A DNA stretch of 43,463 nucleotides from Verticiella alkaliphila (GTDB lineage Bacteria; Pseudomonadota; Gammaproteobacteria; Burkholderiales; Burkholderiaceae_B), in the NCBI RefSeq assembly GCF_018904615.1, contig NZ_JADCNH010000033.1:1-43463 (forward strand). Direction: 5' to 3'. The notes below the pieces were generated by a model. That model searched no databases and was not told the origin of the DNA. It was given only the letters and a program-made list of their open reading frames with translations. Numbering within the stretch: the first letter of the stretch is position 1; each line of letters starts with the position of its first letter. A program made the position numbers and the translations under genes. Below are positions 7,798-15,961 of this stretch, in pieces.

Positions 7798-8310
7798 GGC
7801 ATTTCTCCTGACAAAGAAAAAAGGGTTTGCTGTTCACCGCACACCGGATTCCTAGATTCGGAAGCCCAGCCTTTCGGCTGTTCGGTGCGGTCGGCACGAG
7901 GAACCCGGTTGGCCCTGTTGCCACCGTCTTTCCTGAGTTCATCGCCCGCGACGGTCAGGAGCGCGCGGACGGGGGTCGTCAAGGAGGCAAGCGCAGGGTT
8001 GGTGCGGCCCGCAGCGAAGCGAGGACACGGCCCTGCGCGCCTTGACGGCACACGGGCGCGGGCTACAGTCGCGGTCAAGGTGATGAAGTCAGGGGAGACG
8101 GCTGGACAAGGCAACGGCCGCCCCTATGTGCAGACCGCACGCAAGCGAAGCGCGCAGGCCCGGACCAAGCAATCCGGGCCGTAGGCGTCAGTGATGGAAG
8201 CCCAAAGGGGCGAGACGCCGCAGGTGGCTCGATGCGCAGCACGACAGCGCGCCCGGCCACAACTCCTGGCCGGGGACGCACGATTGGAGGCATCGCCGTA
8301 CTATCCCGAC
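7798..8310. other. Gene-free region with leader-like repeat between backbone and cargo
   Basis: No supported gene. The right half (8141-8215) carries one copy of the repeated leader: gcaagcgaagcgcgcag at 8141-8157, identical to 10679-10695, then the GTGATGGAAGCCC-type segment at 8191. Hairpins are at 8157-8164/8173-8180 and 8252-8259/8267-8274; the last stands 36 bases before the next gene. The left half shows only a small cagcc-tttc-ggctg stem near 7868. It marks the junction between minus-strand backbone genes and a plus-strand cargo pair. Confidence 0.55.
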
Positions 8311-8982
8311 ATGCCGGAGAAGACCACCATCCACAAAGACGATCCTCTGGAGCAGATGCTCCAACGCTCAGACGCCTTGCACGCACGGCTGGATGCACTG
8401 CTCGGCGATGCCGAATTCGACGGCTCACCCCGTGGCGAAGCGGCCCTAGGCATGTGCATGGTCGCTATGGAACACGCGATCGCATTGCGCACGCTGATGG
8501 CACTGCGGTTGCCCACCTCGGCCGTCAGTCTCATGCGGCTGCAGTTCGAGGCGCTGACGCGGGCGATGTGGCTGCTCTACGCCGCCAGCGATACAGCGAT
8601 CGACAAGCTGCTGGCCCCTCTGACGCTGCAGAGTGAACAAGCCGCCAAGAATCTTCCCGGTGCCAGCGAAATGATCGAGCAGATCGGCAGGCGGGCCGGA
8701 CAAGGTGTGCCGCCTGCCGCACACCAAATGCTGTCGCACTTCAAGGATGTGTCCTGGCACGCCATGAACTCATTCGTGCATGGCGGCATCCATCCGCTGC
8801 GGCGCAACGCCGAAGGATTCCCCGTCCATTTAGCGCTGCAGGTGCTGCGCAACTCGAACGGCCTGAGCACTATGACCGGCATGACGATGGCGGTTCTCAC
8901 CGGCGACGAGGCCGTGGCCAAGCCGCTGAGCAAGATCCAACCGGCCTTCGCCGACTGCCTGCCGGCTTTGCTCAAACCATGA
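8311..8982 (+). CDS. Uncharacterised cargo protein, possibly of the DUF6988/DUF5677-like type
   Basis: 223 residues. The ATG at 8311 is chosen because the open frame further upstream is the repeated non-coding leader; GGAGG is 20 bases upstream, so initiation may be weak. The protein is mainly helical: ALGMCMVAMEHAIALRTLM, SLMRLQFEALTRAMWLLY, then HFKDVSWHAMNSFVHGGIHPL. The conserved His/Asn pattern around SFVHGG resembles a group of small helical proteins of unknown function that have been linked to stress or defence. It precedes the gene at 9098 on the same strand with a 115-base gap. Function is not known. Confidence 0.7.
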   Translation: MPEKTTIHKDDPLEQMLQRSDALHARLDALLGDAEFDGSPRGEAALGMCMVAMEHAIALRTLMALRLPTSAVSLMRLQFEALTRAMWLLYAASDTAIDKLLAPLTLQSEQAAKNLPGASEMIEQIGRRAGQGVPPAAHQMLSHFKDVSWHAMNSFVHGGIHPLRRNAEGFPVHLALQVLRNSNGLSTMTGMTMAVLTGDEAVAKPLSKIQPAFADCLPALLKP

Positions 8983-9097
8983 AAGGGGCATGACGCGCCG
9001 GGTACCTGAGAGCCAGTCGGTCGACCAAGACTCGGGTACCGACAAGGCCGCCTTGGTTAAATACGCTGCAAAGCGTCTTCAACAGCAGGGACGGAGC

Positions 9098-9907
9098 ATG
9101 AGTTCACCCCAGACCACGAACCCGCAGCAAGCCTGCGAGGCCATCCTCATCGAAGGAAAGCGCTACAACATCGAGCATGGCATCCTGCCCAGCGAGAACG
9201 CCGTCGCCGACCGTCTGCTCGCCCGCGGCATCGAGTTGAGGGAGGCCTACGGCGAGTTGTACGAGAAGTTGCACCAGCGCCCACCGACACTCAAGGTCTT
9301 CTTGGACCTTCTGCTGAGCACGGCGGCGTTCTGGAGCCCAGAGAAGATCGCCCAGGCGCGCGTGGGGCGGGACGAACTGGCCAACGTCAACCGGCAGATC
9401 GCGCGAAAGGCCGAGGAACTGGCGCAGCTGCTGGAGCGACGTACCGATCTGAACAACACATCAGGCTTCAGCAGCGAAACGCACTACCACGTTTGCGATG
9501 TGATTGAAGCGGCATCCGAGCACAACTACTTGTTCAACTCCTGGGTCAAGGATCGCCTGGATGCCCTTCGCGGCCAGTTCGACCTGAAATACTGGCCGTC
9601 GCTGGACCAGTTCGTTCGGCTGCTGGCCGCTGATGCGGAGAACGCCGGCATGGAGGCCACAGACCCTTTGACCGCAGCGGCCACCATGGCGTCGCGTCCA
9701 TCCCGGGCCGACTTCTTCAAGGCTCTGTTCGCCGCCATCGAGGAAAACAGCGCACGCAACTACGGGCTGCTACCCAAGGGTTTCAAGCCCACCGACGGCA
9801 CGTTGGCCTCTTTGGCGAACTGCGCATTGGATCTTGGACCGGACGAACTGGCCGACAGCACCTATGTGAAGCGCCTCCGACAGCGCGAACGCAACGGCGG
9901 CAAGTGA
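9098..9907 (+). CDS. Hypothetical cargo protein with coiled coil
   Basis: 269 residues from the ATG at 9098, which has GGGACGGAG just upstream; an in-frame ATG at 8990 would add 36 residues without family-like features. The N-terminal third (SENAVADRLLARGIELREAYGELYEKL) looks like the start of a DNA-binding helical domain, and residues 85-115 (IAQARVGRDELANVNRQIAR) are likely coiled coil. No catalytic motif is seen. It lies between the cargo gene at 8311 and the convergent radC gene, and its end is 72 bases from that of radC. I do not recognise the family. Confidence 0.65.
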   Translation: MSSPQTTNPQQACEAILIEGKRYNIEHGILPSENAVADRLLARGIELREAYGELYEKLHQRPPTLKVFLDLLLSTAAFWSPEKIAQARVGRDELANVNRQIARKAEELAQLLERRTDLNNTSGFSSETHYHVCDVIEAASEHNYLFNSWVKDRLDALRGQFDLKYWPSLDQFVRLLAADAENAGMEATDPLTAAATMASRPSRADFFKALFAAIEENSARNYGLLPKGFKPTDGTLASLANCALDLGPDELADSTYVKRLRQRERNGGK

Positions 9908-9954
9908 CAACGCGCCGACCATCGGCAACGCGCAAATCACCCTAGCGGCGCAGC

Positions 9955-9976
9955 AAAAAGGGGGCCGAAGCCCCCT
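9955..9976 (-). terminator. Intrinsic terminator of radC
   Basis: On the minus strand the sequence reads AGGGGGC, TTCG loop, GCCCCCT, then TTTT: a seven-base-pair stem with the stable TTCG tetraloop and a T-run, beginning four bases after the radC stop. This is a textbook rho-independent terminator for radC. Confidence 0.85.
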
Positions 9977-9979
9977 ACT

Positions 9980-10486
9980 TCACAGCCAGCCGCGTTCGGC
10001 GAAAGCCATCGTCTTGTCGCCTGCGACGATGACATGATCCAGTGTACGCACGTCGATCAGCACCAGCGCCTGCTTGAGCCGCTGGGTTAGGGCTCGATCG
10101 GCAGCGCTCGGATCTGGATTCCCGCTCGGATGGTTGTGCGCGAAGATCACCGCCGCCGCGTTGTGCTGCAGTGCTTCCTTGACCACCTCGCGCGGATGCA
10201 CCTCGGCGCCGTCGATCGTTCCACGGAACATCTCGACGTACTCGATCAACCGATGGCGCGCATCGAGAAACAGGACCGCGAAGACCTCATGATCGAAGCC
10301 CGCCAGCTTGGTGCGCAGGTATTCCTTGACCGTCTCCGGCGAACTGAACTCGGCACCACGCCGCATCTTCTGGTCGATGACCCGACGCGCAGCGTCCAGA
10401 ATCTGGTCGGCCGACGCCGGCAGATAGCGGCCACGGCCGTCACGCACCAGCAGCGATGCATCGGAAGAGAGGGAAAACTGCGACAT
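9980..10486 (-). CDS. radC: RadC-like JAB domain protein
   Basis: 168 residues, the short ICE form lacking the N-terminal helix-hairpin-helix part of chromosomal RadC. The JAMM/MPN metal-site residues are all present: Glu67 in HEVFAVLFLD, His117 and His119 in HNHPSGNPDPSAAD, Ser121 and Asp130. The fold is that of metal-dependent isopeptidases, but the true substrate of RadC proteins is unknown. GGAG lies eight bases before the ATG. It is a constant gene of Tn4371-like ICEs and is followed by its own terminator. Cargo genes lie on both sides, so it sits between two insertion hot spots. Confidence 0.9.
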   Translation of the reverse strand: MSQFSLSSDASLLVRDGRGRYLPASADQILDAARRVIDQKMRRGAEFSSPETVKEYLRTKLAGFDHEVFAVLFLDARHRLIEYVEMFRGTIDGAEVHPREVVKEALQHNAAAVIFAHNHPSGNPDPSAADRALTQRLKQALVLIDVRTLDHVIVAGDKTMAFAERGWL

Positions 10487-10837
10487 GATCGTGCTCCGGT
10501 TGCTCGGGCGGAATTGCCCGGAACCGGCGCCAGCACGGCGCAGCGCAAGCCGTCAGGGGGCGAAGCCGGCCGCCAGGACGCCAGCGCGCAACGCGCGCGC
10601 CGCCCTTGAAGGCGAGAACGCCGTGATACGGTGAAGGAAACAGCAAGACCGCCCTTCCCTCCCACGCGCACAGGACCAGCAAGCGAAGCGCGCAGCAGGC
10701 CCGCGAGGATCGAAGGTGTCGAGGGTCAAAGCCGGATGGCCGCGACTTTGCACGAGACCTGGGTGCGGCCCGCGAACCCGACCGCGAAATGCGGGACACC
10801 CAACAGGGCTGAGTCCGGCAGCCGCAGGAAGGCCATC
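10487..10837. other. Gene-free spacer with leader-like repeat upstream of the defence operon
   Basis: No credible gene. A nested inverted repeat (ccggtt ... aaccgg around cgggc/gcccg) lies just upstream of radC at about 10497-10528. At 10679-10740 there is a copy of the repeated leader: the 17-mer gcaagcgaagcgcgcag, then a segment close to the one at 4194-4227 (both contain aagccg-atggccg-gac). GC content is high until 10830 and then drops at the operon promoter. Confidence 0.5.
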
Positions 10838-10908
10838 TTTCACTGCTCAGTAAAAATTGCTGTTTTGCCGAATTTACGGTAGGGTGCCCATATTTACTGA
10901 ACAGTAAA
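10838..10908 (+). promoter_or_regulatory. Promoter of the seven-gene operon flanked by twin inverted repeats
   Basis: Two related symmetric sites lie 54 bases apart centre to centre: 10838-10855 (TTT-C-ACTG-CT-CAGT-A-AAA, one mismatched pair) and 10893-10908 (TTTACTG-AA-CAGTAAA, perfect seven-base arms). Between them are candidate promoters TTGCTG(10857)-17-TAGGGT and TTGCCG(10865)-18-CATATT. Site 1 lies just upstream of the -35, and site 2 covers the -10 or the start of transcription. The pattern fits autorepression by cooperative binding, and the AbiEi-like product of the first gene is the obvious candidate, since AbiEi antitoxins bind inverted repeats in their own promoter. The AT-rich block contrasts with the GC-rich surroundings. 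Confidence 0.65.
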
Positions 10909-10926
10909 CGAGCCACGACTGCCCAA

Positions 10927-12018
10927 ATGCTTGAGTCCAGCCTGACCGAACAACAGTTAATTGCGCGCTTCCTTGACGCCCTGCGGGAGCTTCCGGAGGT
11001 GGAGGCTAGCCTCGACCGTTGGGAGCCCACCGGCGCGCACGACCGTGGGTACGATGCTCAGGTTGATCTGCATGTCGCCGGCAGGTCCTTCGTCCTGCTG
11101 CTTGAAGCCAAGAAGGCCGTCTTTCCCCGGGATGTCCGCCAGGTGATCTGGCAGCTTCAGGCCGCGAGCCACGGGAAGCCTGCTGGGCACGGGGAAAAGC
11201 CTTTGCCGTTGCTCGTGGCCGAGTCCATCTCCCCTGGCGCGAAGGAACTGCTCAGAAGCGAGCGCGTTGGCTACTACGACAGCGGCGGCAGCCTGTACCT
11301 GCCTGCGCCCGGTGCATACCTCTATATAGACAAACCGCCCCCCAAAACCCTGACAAAGTCGGTGCGCACGCTGTTTAGCGGTCGACGCGCCCAAGTGCTT
11401 CATGCTCTGTTGGTCGAGCATCAGAGTTGGTTCGGCGTCACCGAGCTGGCACAGCAGGCTATGGTTTCGCCTGCCACCGCCTCGCAGGTACTGACCGAGC
11501 TAGAACGCTTCGACTGGCTGGAGTCGCGTGGGAAAGGCCCAAGCAAGGAGCGCCACCTTCGCGAGCCGGCGGCCTTGCTGGACGCCTGGGCCAAGCAACT
11601 CGCCACCATTCGCCCGCCAGCCCTGCGCCGATACTACGTGCCAGGCACAAAGGCCGACACGCTGGCGGCGCGGATCGGCCGTGCCTTCGACGCGCACGAC
11701 GTCCAGTACGAGGTCAGCCACGAGGCCGCCGCGCAACGCTATGCGCCGTTCCTTTCCAACGTCTCCCAGGTGCGCGTGCGGGTACTGATCGGGGCGAACG
11801 CCGATGCCGCGATCGGCGACTTGGATGCACGTGTCGTCAACGAAGGCGCTAACTTGGGCGTCGTCGAAGCCAAGTCTCCGGGTGAGCTGTTGTTTCGCGA
11901 GCAGATGGATGGCCTATGGCTGGCTAGCCCAATCCAAATCTATCTCGATCTGCTGCGCGGCGAAGGCCGCTCCAAGGAGATGGCCGAGCACTTCCGCAAA
12001 GAAAGGATCGGCTTCTGA
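10927..12018 (+). CDS. AbiEi-like winged-helix protein with nuclease-like N-terminal domain
   Basis: 363 residues, first gene of the operon. Residues 40-75 (GYDAQVDLHVAG then FVLLLEAKKAVFPRDVRQV) look like a PD-(D/E)XK core, with Asp and an E-x-K pair. Residues 147-190 form a winged helix (WFGVTELAQQAMVSPATASQ, VLTELERFDWLESRG), as in AbiEi antitoxins, and the C-terminal part resembles the AbiEi C-terminal domain (VRVLIGANADAAIGDL). It is likely a DNA-binding regulator or antitoxin for the next gene; the nuclease-like part may be a structural remnant. There is no clear ribosome site, and the predicted transcript leader is only about 25 bases. It ends with AEHFRKERIGF, a motif repeated in the next protein. 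The stop overlaps the next start by one base. Confidence 0.7.
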   Translation: MLESSLTEQQLIARFLDALRELPEVEASLDRWEPTGAHDRGYDAQVDLHVAGRSFVLLLEAKKAVFPRDVRQVIWQLQAASHGKPAGHGEKPLPLLVAESISPGAKELLRSERVGYYDSGGSLYLPAPGAYLYIDKPPPKTLTKSVRTLFSGRRAQVLHALLVEHQSWFGVTELAQQAMVSPATASQVLTELERFDWLESRGKGPSKERHLREPAALLDAWAKQLATIRPPALRRYYVPGTKADTLAARIGRAFDAHDVQYEVSHEAAAQRYAPFLSNVSQVRVRVLIGANADAAIGDLDARVVNEGANLGVVEAKSPGELLFREQMDGLWLASPIQIYLDLLRGEGRSKEMAEHFRKERIGF

Positions 12019-12914
12019 TGGCCAAGCCCGCAACGCTCGACGGTTATAGCGACCAGTACACGGTGGACTGCGAACGTGTCCTCGTGACGCTGCTGCGCGG
12101 TCTCGGGCCGTGGAAGGATTCGGTCTACCTGGTCGGTGGACTCACACCACGGTATCTCGTCGCCGCGCGGCCGCCTATGGTTCCGGCGCACGCAGGCACG
12201 CTGGACGTGGACATCGTGATCGACCTGCAAATCCTGGCCGACACCGAGGCGTATCACACGCTGGAGGACAACCTCAAGAAGATGGGCTTCGAGCGCGCCG
12301 AGAACGAAGCTGGGAAAAAACTCTCGTGGCGTTGGCAGACCCGCACCGAACATGGTGCGCTGATGGTCCTGGAACTACTGGCGGACGCCCCCGATCTCGC
12401 CGGCGGCAAGGTACAGCCCCTGCCGACCGAGGGGACGATCTCGGCCCTGAACATCCCGCATTCATCGATCGTCTTCGACCTGCATCAGGTCACCGAAATC
12501 CAGGCGGAGCTGCTGGGCGGCAACGGCGTCGCCACCGAGAAGATCAAGCATGCCAATCTCGTCAGCTTCACCTGCCTGAAGTCTTTCGCGTTCGACCAGC
12601 GATTCGAGCGTAAAGACGCGCACGATCTGATCTATTGCATCGAGCACGCGCCCGAAGGCATGGACGCCGTGGCCGAACACTTCCGCAAAGAACGAGCTGG
12701 CAAGCATGGCGCCGTCATCGAGGCCTCGCTGGCGATCCTGCGTAGCCGTTTCACCAACGACGAGAAGACGGAGGGCTATCGCAAGGATGGCCCCGTGTCG
12801 GTTGCCAAGTTCGAGCTGGGCGAAGGCGATGATCCCGAGCAACGCGAAGTGCGGGCATTGCGGCAGCGTCAAGCCAGCGACGTGATCGAACAACTCCTTG
12901 CGCGAATCGGATAA
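12018..12914 (+). CDS. AbiEii-like nucleotidyltransferase
   Basis: 298 residues. YLVGGLTPRYLV (about 37-48) followed by TLDVDIVIDL (about 61-70) is the GG...DxD signature of the nucleotidyltransferase fold used by AbiEii and related toxins, which inactivate tRNA or proteins by adding nucleotides. The middle has a LNIPHSSIVFDLHQV beta segment, and KHANLVSFTCLKSFAFDQR then KDAHDLIYCIEH follow, as in the AbiEii family. The start overlaps the previous stop (TGATG), so the two are probably made in fixed ratio as antitoxin and toxin. The stretch AEHFRKERAGKH matches the tail of the upstream protein. Type IV toxin-antitoxin is the best reading; a role within a larger defence system is possible. Confidence 0.75.
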   Translation: MAKPATLDGYSDQYTVDCERVLVTLLRGLGPWKDSVYLVGGLTPRYLVAARPPMVPAHAGTLDVDIVIDLQILADTEAYHTLEDNLKKMGFERAENEAGKKLSWRWQTRTEHGALMVLELLADAPDLAGGKVQPLPTEGTISALNIPHSSIVFDLHQVTEIQAELLGGNGVATEKIKHANLVSFTCLKSFAFDQRFERKDAHDLIYCIEHAPEGMDAVAEHFRKERAGKHGAVIEASLAILRSRFTNDEKTEGYRKDGPVSVAKFELGEGDDPEQREVRALRQRQASDVIEQLLARIG

Positions 12915-12925
12915 GGGGGACATGC

Positions 12926-15900
12926 ATGGCGATCAAAGCAATCTTCGTAGGCATCAACAAGCATCTCGATAGCTCCATACCCGAATTGAGCGGTGCGCGC
13001 CGTGACGCGACAGCGTTGTGGGCGTTGTTCACCGATACGATCGAAGGCCTGAGTGCACGTCTGCTGGTAGACGAAGCCGCAACGCACACGGAAGTTTCAA
13101 GCGCCATGCTCGGCACCTTGGCTGCAGCGAGCACGGACGACGTGGTGGTCATCGCGTTCGCTGGGCATGGCTCTCCAGACGGCAACTTGGTGCTGTTCGA
13201 CACGAACGCGAGTGACCTCGCAGGAACGGCCCTCTCGATGGCCGGTTTGGCGGATGCCTTCAAGGCAACGAAGGCCCGTGCCGTCCTGTGTATCCTTGAC
13301 TGCTGCTTCAGCGGTCAAGCGCCGGCGCGCGTGCTGGAGACGGCAGCTCGCCCGCGCAGTGCGTTCGCGCTCACTGGCATTTACGGTGAGGGACGCATCC
13401 TCTTAGCCGCCTGCGCAACCAACGAATCCGCATGGGAGCAACCGGGCACTGGGCACGGGCTACTCACGCATGCGGTGATCGAGGCCCTGACCGGTGACGC
13501 CGGCGAATCTGTCAGCTTCCCCGAGATCGCGGGCGAGATCATCCGACTGGCACGGGTAGAGGCCGAGCGCATCAGCGTCACGCAAACGCCTGTGTTCCTG
13601 GGCAATGTTCAGGGCGGTCTGACGTTCCCGGTTCTCAAGCGCGGCGACAACTACGCCGCGGCCTTTCCCGCCAGAGCCGTGCAGCAGATGTCCGGATCGT
13701 TCGCGGAGTTTTCCGCGCACGGCTTTCCGCCCGAGATCGTCGAGCGATGGTCAGCAGACTTTCCGCAAGGCCTCAACACACTGCAGCTCAAGGCAGTCAA
13801 CGAGTTCGGCGTACTCAGCGGCAATTCCTTGTTGGTCGTTGCGCCGACGAGTTCAGGCAAGACGATGGTCGGCGAGGTGGCGGCGATTCAGGCAGTCACC
13901 GCCGGCAAGAAGGCGGCGTTCCTCTTGCCCTATCGCGCGCTGGTCAACGAAAAATTCGAGGAGTTCACCGAGCGCTATGCGGCGGCAGGACTGCGCGTAG
14001 CCCGCTGCAGTGGCGATGCCACTGACGGCATTGGGCCCGTGCTGGCTGGGCGCTATGACCTGGGCTTTTTCACCTACGAGACCTTTCTTAACCTCGCCCT
14101 CGGCTCACCACGGCTTCTGACCCAGCTCGGTCTGGTTGTGCTAGACGAGGGGCAGTTCATCACCGACCCGCAGCGCGGCATCACGGTCGAACTGATCTTC
14201 TCGCTGCTCTTGCGGGCACGCCAGCGGGGTATCGAGCCACAGCTCGTGATCCTGTCGGCGGTCATCGGCAATCTGAACAGCTTCGACCGCTGGCTCGGCG
14301 TTCCGCTCCTACTGTCGCGCGAGCGGCCCGTGCCGTTGGTCGAAGGCGTGCTCGACCGCCGCGGAACATTCCAGTACGTCGATGCCGATGGAAGCACGAA
14401 GACCGAGGCCTTGCTGCCTTCGCATCGCATCGTGCAGCGCCGGGACAAACCCAGTTCCCAAGACGTGATCGTGCCTCTTGCACAGCAACTGGTGGGACAG
14501 GGCGAGAAACTGCTGATCTTTCGCAACATGCGTGGCCCAGCCCAAGGTTGCGCGAAGTATCTCGCCAAGGAACTGGGTCTGCCACCAGCAACCGCTGTCC
14601 TCGACGTTCTGCCGACCCAGGATCTGACGGGCGCCTCACAGGACTTGCGGGAGTGCCTAAGCGGGGGCACCGCGTTTCACAACACCAACTTGCTGCGGGC
14701 GGAGCGTGAGGCCGTTGAGAGAGGGTATCGCAGCGCCACGGGTGGCATTCACGCGCTGGTTGCCACAACAACTCTGGCGGCCGGCATCAACACGCCAGCA
14801 TCGACGGTCGTGCTCGCGGAGAACGAGTTCGTCGGTGAAGACGGCCGGCAATTTACCGTGGCCGAGTACAAGAATATGGCGGGTCGTGCCGGACGGCTGG
14901 GCTTCAACGAGATTGGCAAGGCAATCATCTTGGCGGAAACGCCAATGGAACGTGCGCAGCTTTTTCAGCGCTACGTGCTGGGCGTGCCTGAGGACGTGAA
15001 GTCCTCCTTTCAGCAACGCGACCTGCCGACATGGACGTTGCGCTTGCTTAGCCAGGTGCGCGGCGTTCGCGCCAATGAGATTCCGGGGTTGCTGGTCAAC
15101 ACGTTCGGAGGATATTCGGCGTCGCGCGCGAATCCGCAATGGGTCGCGATGGTGGAGCGGGACGTAACCACGCTGGTTGATCGCCTCCTGCAGGCGGGAC
15201 TGGCCGAGCGCGAAGGCGATCTCATTCACTTGACACTGCTCGGGCGCGCCTGCGGCTCCTCGTCCTTGTCGTTCGAGTCGAGCTTGCGCCTGGTCGAGTT
15301 GATGGGACACCTGAACGTAGCGCTGACGCCGCCCGGCCACATCCTCGCGATGGTGCAGGTGTTGGATGAACTGGACGCCATCTACACGCCAGTCATGAAG
15401 AAAGGCCAATCGGAGAGCGTGCGCGCCGGCGAGGCATCGCAGCGCTTCGGGCATCAGATGCCTCAAATGCTGCAGCGGTATTGCCGCGACCAGATCGAGT
15501 TCTGGGCTCGCTGCAAGCGCGCGGCGCTGCTTCATGACTGGATCGAGGGAACGCCCGTTGACGTGCTGGAGAAGCGCTACTCCACCACGCCATTTGGCGG
15601 GGCCATCGGCTACGGAAACATCATCGGCATTGCCGATGCGACGCGCTTTCACTTGCGCTCCGCGCATCAGATTCTCGCAACGCTCTTCCCTGATCAACCT
15701 GATTTCCTCAAGGGCTTGGACGAGATTCTTCAGCGGCTCGAATTCGGGCTGCCCTCCGCGGCCCTGCCCCTCATGAAGGTTTCGGTGCGGCTGACACGCG
15801 GCCAATGCCTGGAATTGCTGTCCATCGGTGTTCGCAACGAAGATGACCTGAAAAATCTGGACGAAGACCGGCTTCGCCGCTGCGTGGGGGCAGGCACAGC

Positions 15901-15946
15901 CACACTATTGCGCCCGAGGAGTGATGCGGCTGGCGTTGCTGGATGA
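12926..15946 (+). CDS. Caspase-like peptidase fused to a Ski2-like DExH helicase
   Basis: 1006 residues. Residues 1-235 are a C14 caspase/metacaspase domain with the catalytic pair His81 (AFAGHGSPDG) and Cys127 (LDCCFSGQ). A superfamily 2 helicase follows: Walker A APTSSGKT (306-313), motif II LDEGQ (406-410) with Gln in place of the usual His, motif III LSAV (443-446), motif V VATTTLAAGINTPA (612-625) and motif VI NMAGRAGRLG (650-659), all Ski2-like. About 300 C-terminal residues are helical, ending in a possible helix-hairpin-helix. AGGGGGA precedes the ATG; the gaps to its neighbours are 11 and 15 bases. The likely role is nucleic-acid sensing or unwinding coupled to proteolysis, as in abortive defence. 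The substrate is unknown. Both active sites look intact, so this is not a remnant. Confidence 0.9.
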   Translation: MAIKAIFVGINKHLDSSIPELSGARRDATALWALFTDTIEGLSARLLVDEAATHTEVSSAMLGTLAAASTDDVVVIAFAGHGSPDGNLVLFDTNASDLAGTALSMAGLADAFKATKARAVLCILDCCFSGQAPARVLETAARPRSAFALTGIYGEGRILLAACATNESAWEQPGTGHGLLTHAVIEALTGDAGESVSFPEIAGEIIRLARVEAERISVTQTPVFLGNVQGGLTFPVLKRGDNYAAAFPARAVQQMSGSFAEFSAHGFPPEIVERWSADFPQGLNTLQLKAVNEFGVLSGNSLLVVAPTSSGKTMVGEVAAIQAVTAGKKAAFLLPYRALVNEKFEEFTERYAAAGLRVARCSGDATDGIGPVLAGRYDLGFFTYETFLNLALGSPRLLTQLGLVVLDEGQFITDPQRGITVELIFSLLLRARQRGIEPQLVILSAVIGNLNSFDRWLGVPLLLSRERPVPLVEGVLDRRGTFQYVDADGSTKTEALLPSHRIVQRRDKPSSQDVIVPLAQQLVGQGEKLLIFRNMRGPAQGCAKYLAKELGLPPATAVLDVLPTQDLTGASQDLRECLSGGTAFHNTNLLRAEREAVERGYRSATGGIHALVATTTLAAGINTPASTVVLAENEFVGEDGRQFTVAEYKNMAGRAGRLGFNEIGKAIILAETPMERAQLFQRYVLGVPEDVKSSFQQRDLPTWTLRLLSQVRGVRANEIPGLLVNTFGGYSASRANPQWVAMVERDVTTLVDRLLQAGLAEREGDLIHLTLLGRACGSSSLSFESSLRLVELMGHLNVALTPPGHILAMVQVLDELDAIYTPVMKKGQSESVRAGEASQRFGHQMPQMLQRYCRDQIEFWARCKRAALLHDWIEGTPVDVLEKRYSTTPFGGAIGYGNIIGIADATRFHLRSAHQILATLFPDQPDFLKGLDEILQRLEFGLPSAALPLMKVSVRLTRGQCLELLSIGVRNEDDLKNLDEDRLRRCVGAGTATLLRPRSDAAGVAG

Positions 15947-15961
15947 ACGGGGAAGAGACGA

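Noticed and set aside
5788-8184. 798-codon open frame on the plus strand
   Set aside because: It lies antisense to parB and DUF932, both clearly real; its composition (His, Gln, Gly, Arg rich) is that of a GC-rich shadow frame.
14657-15805. 382-codon minus-strand open frame
   Set aside because: Antisense to the caspase-helicase gene; no ribosome site or family resemblance.
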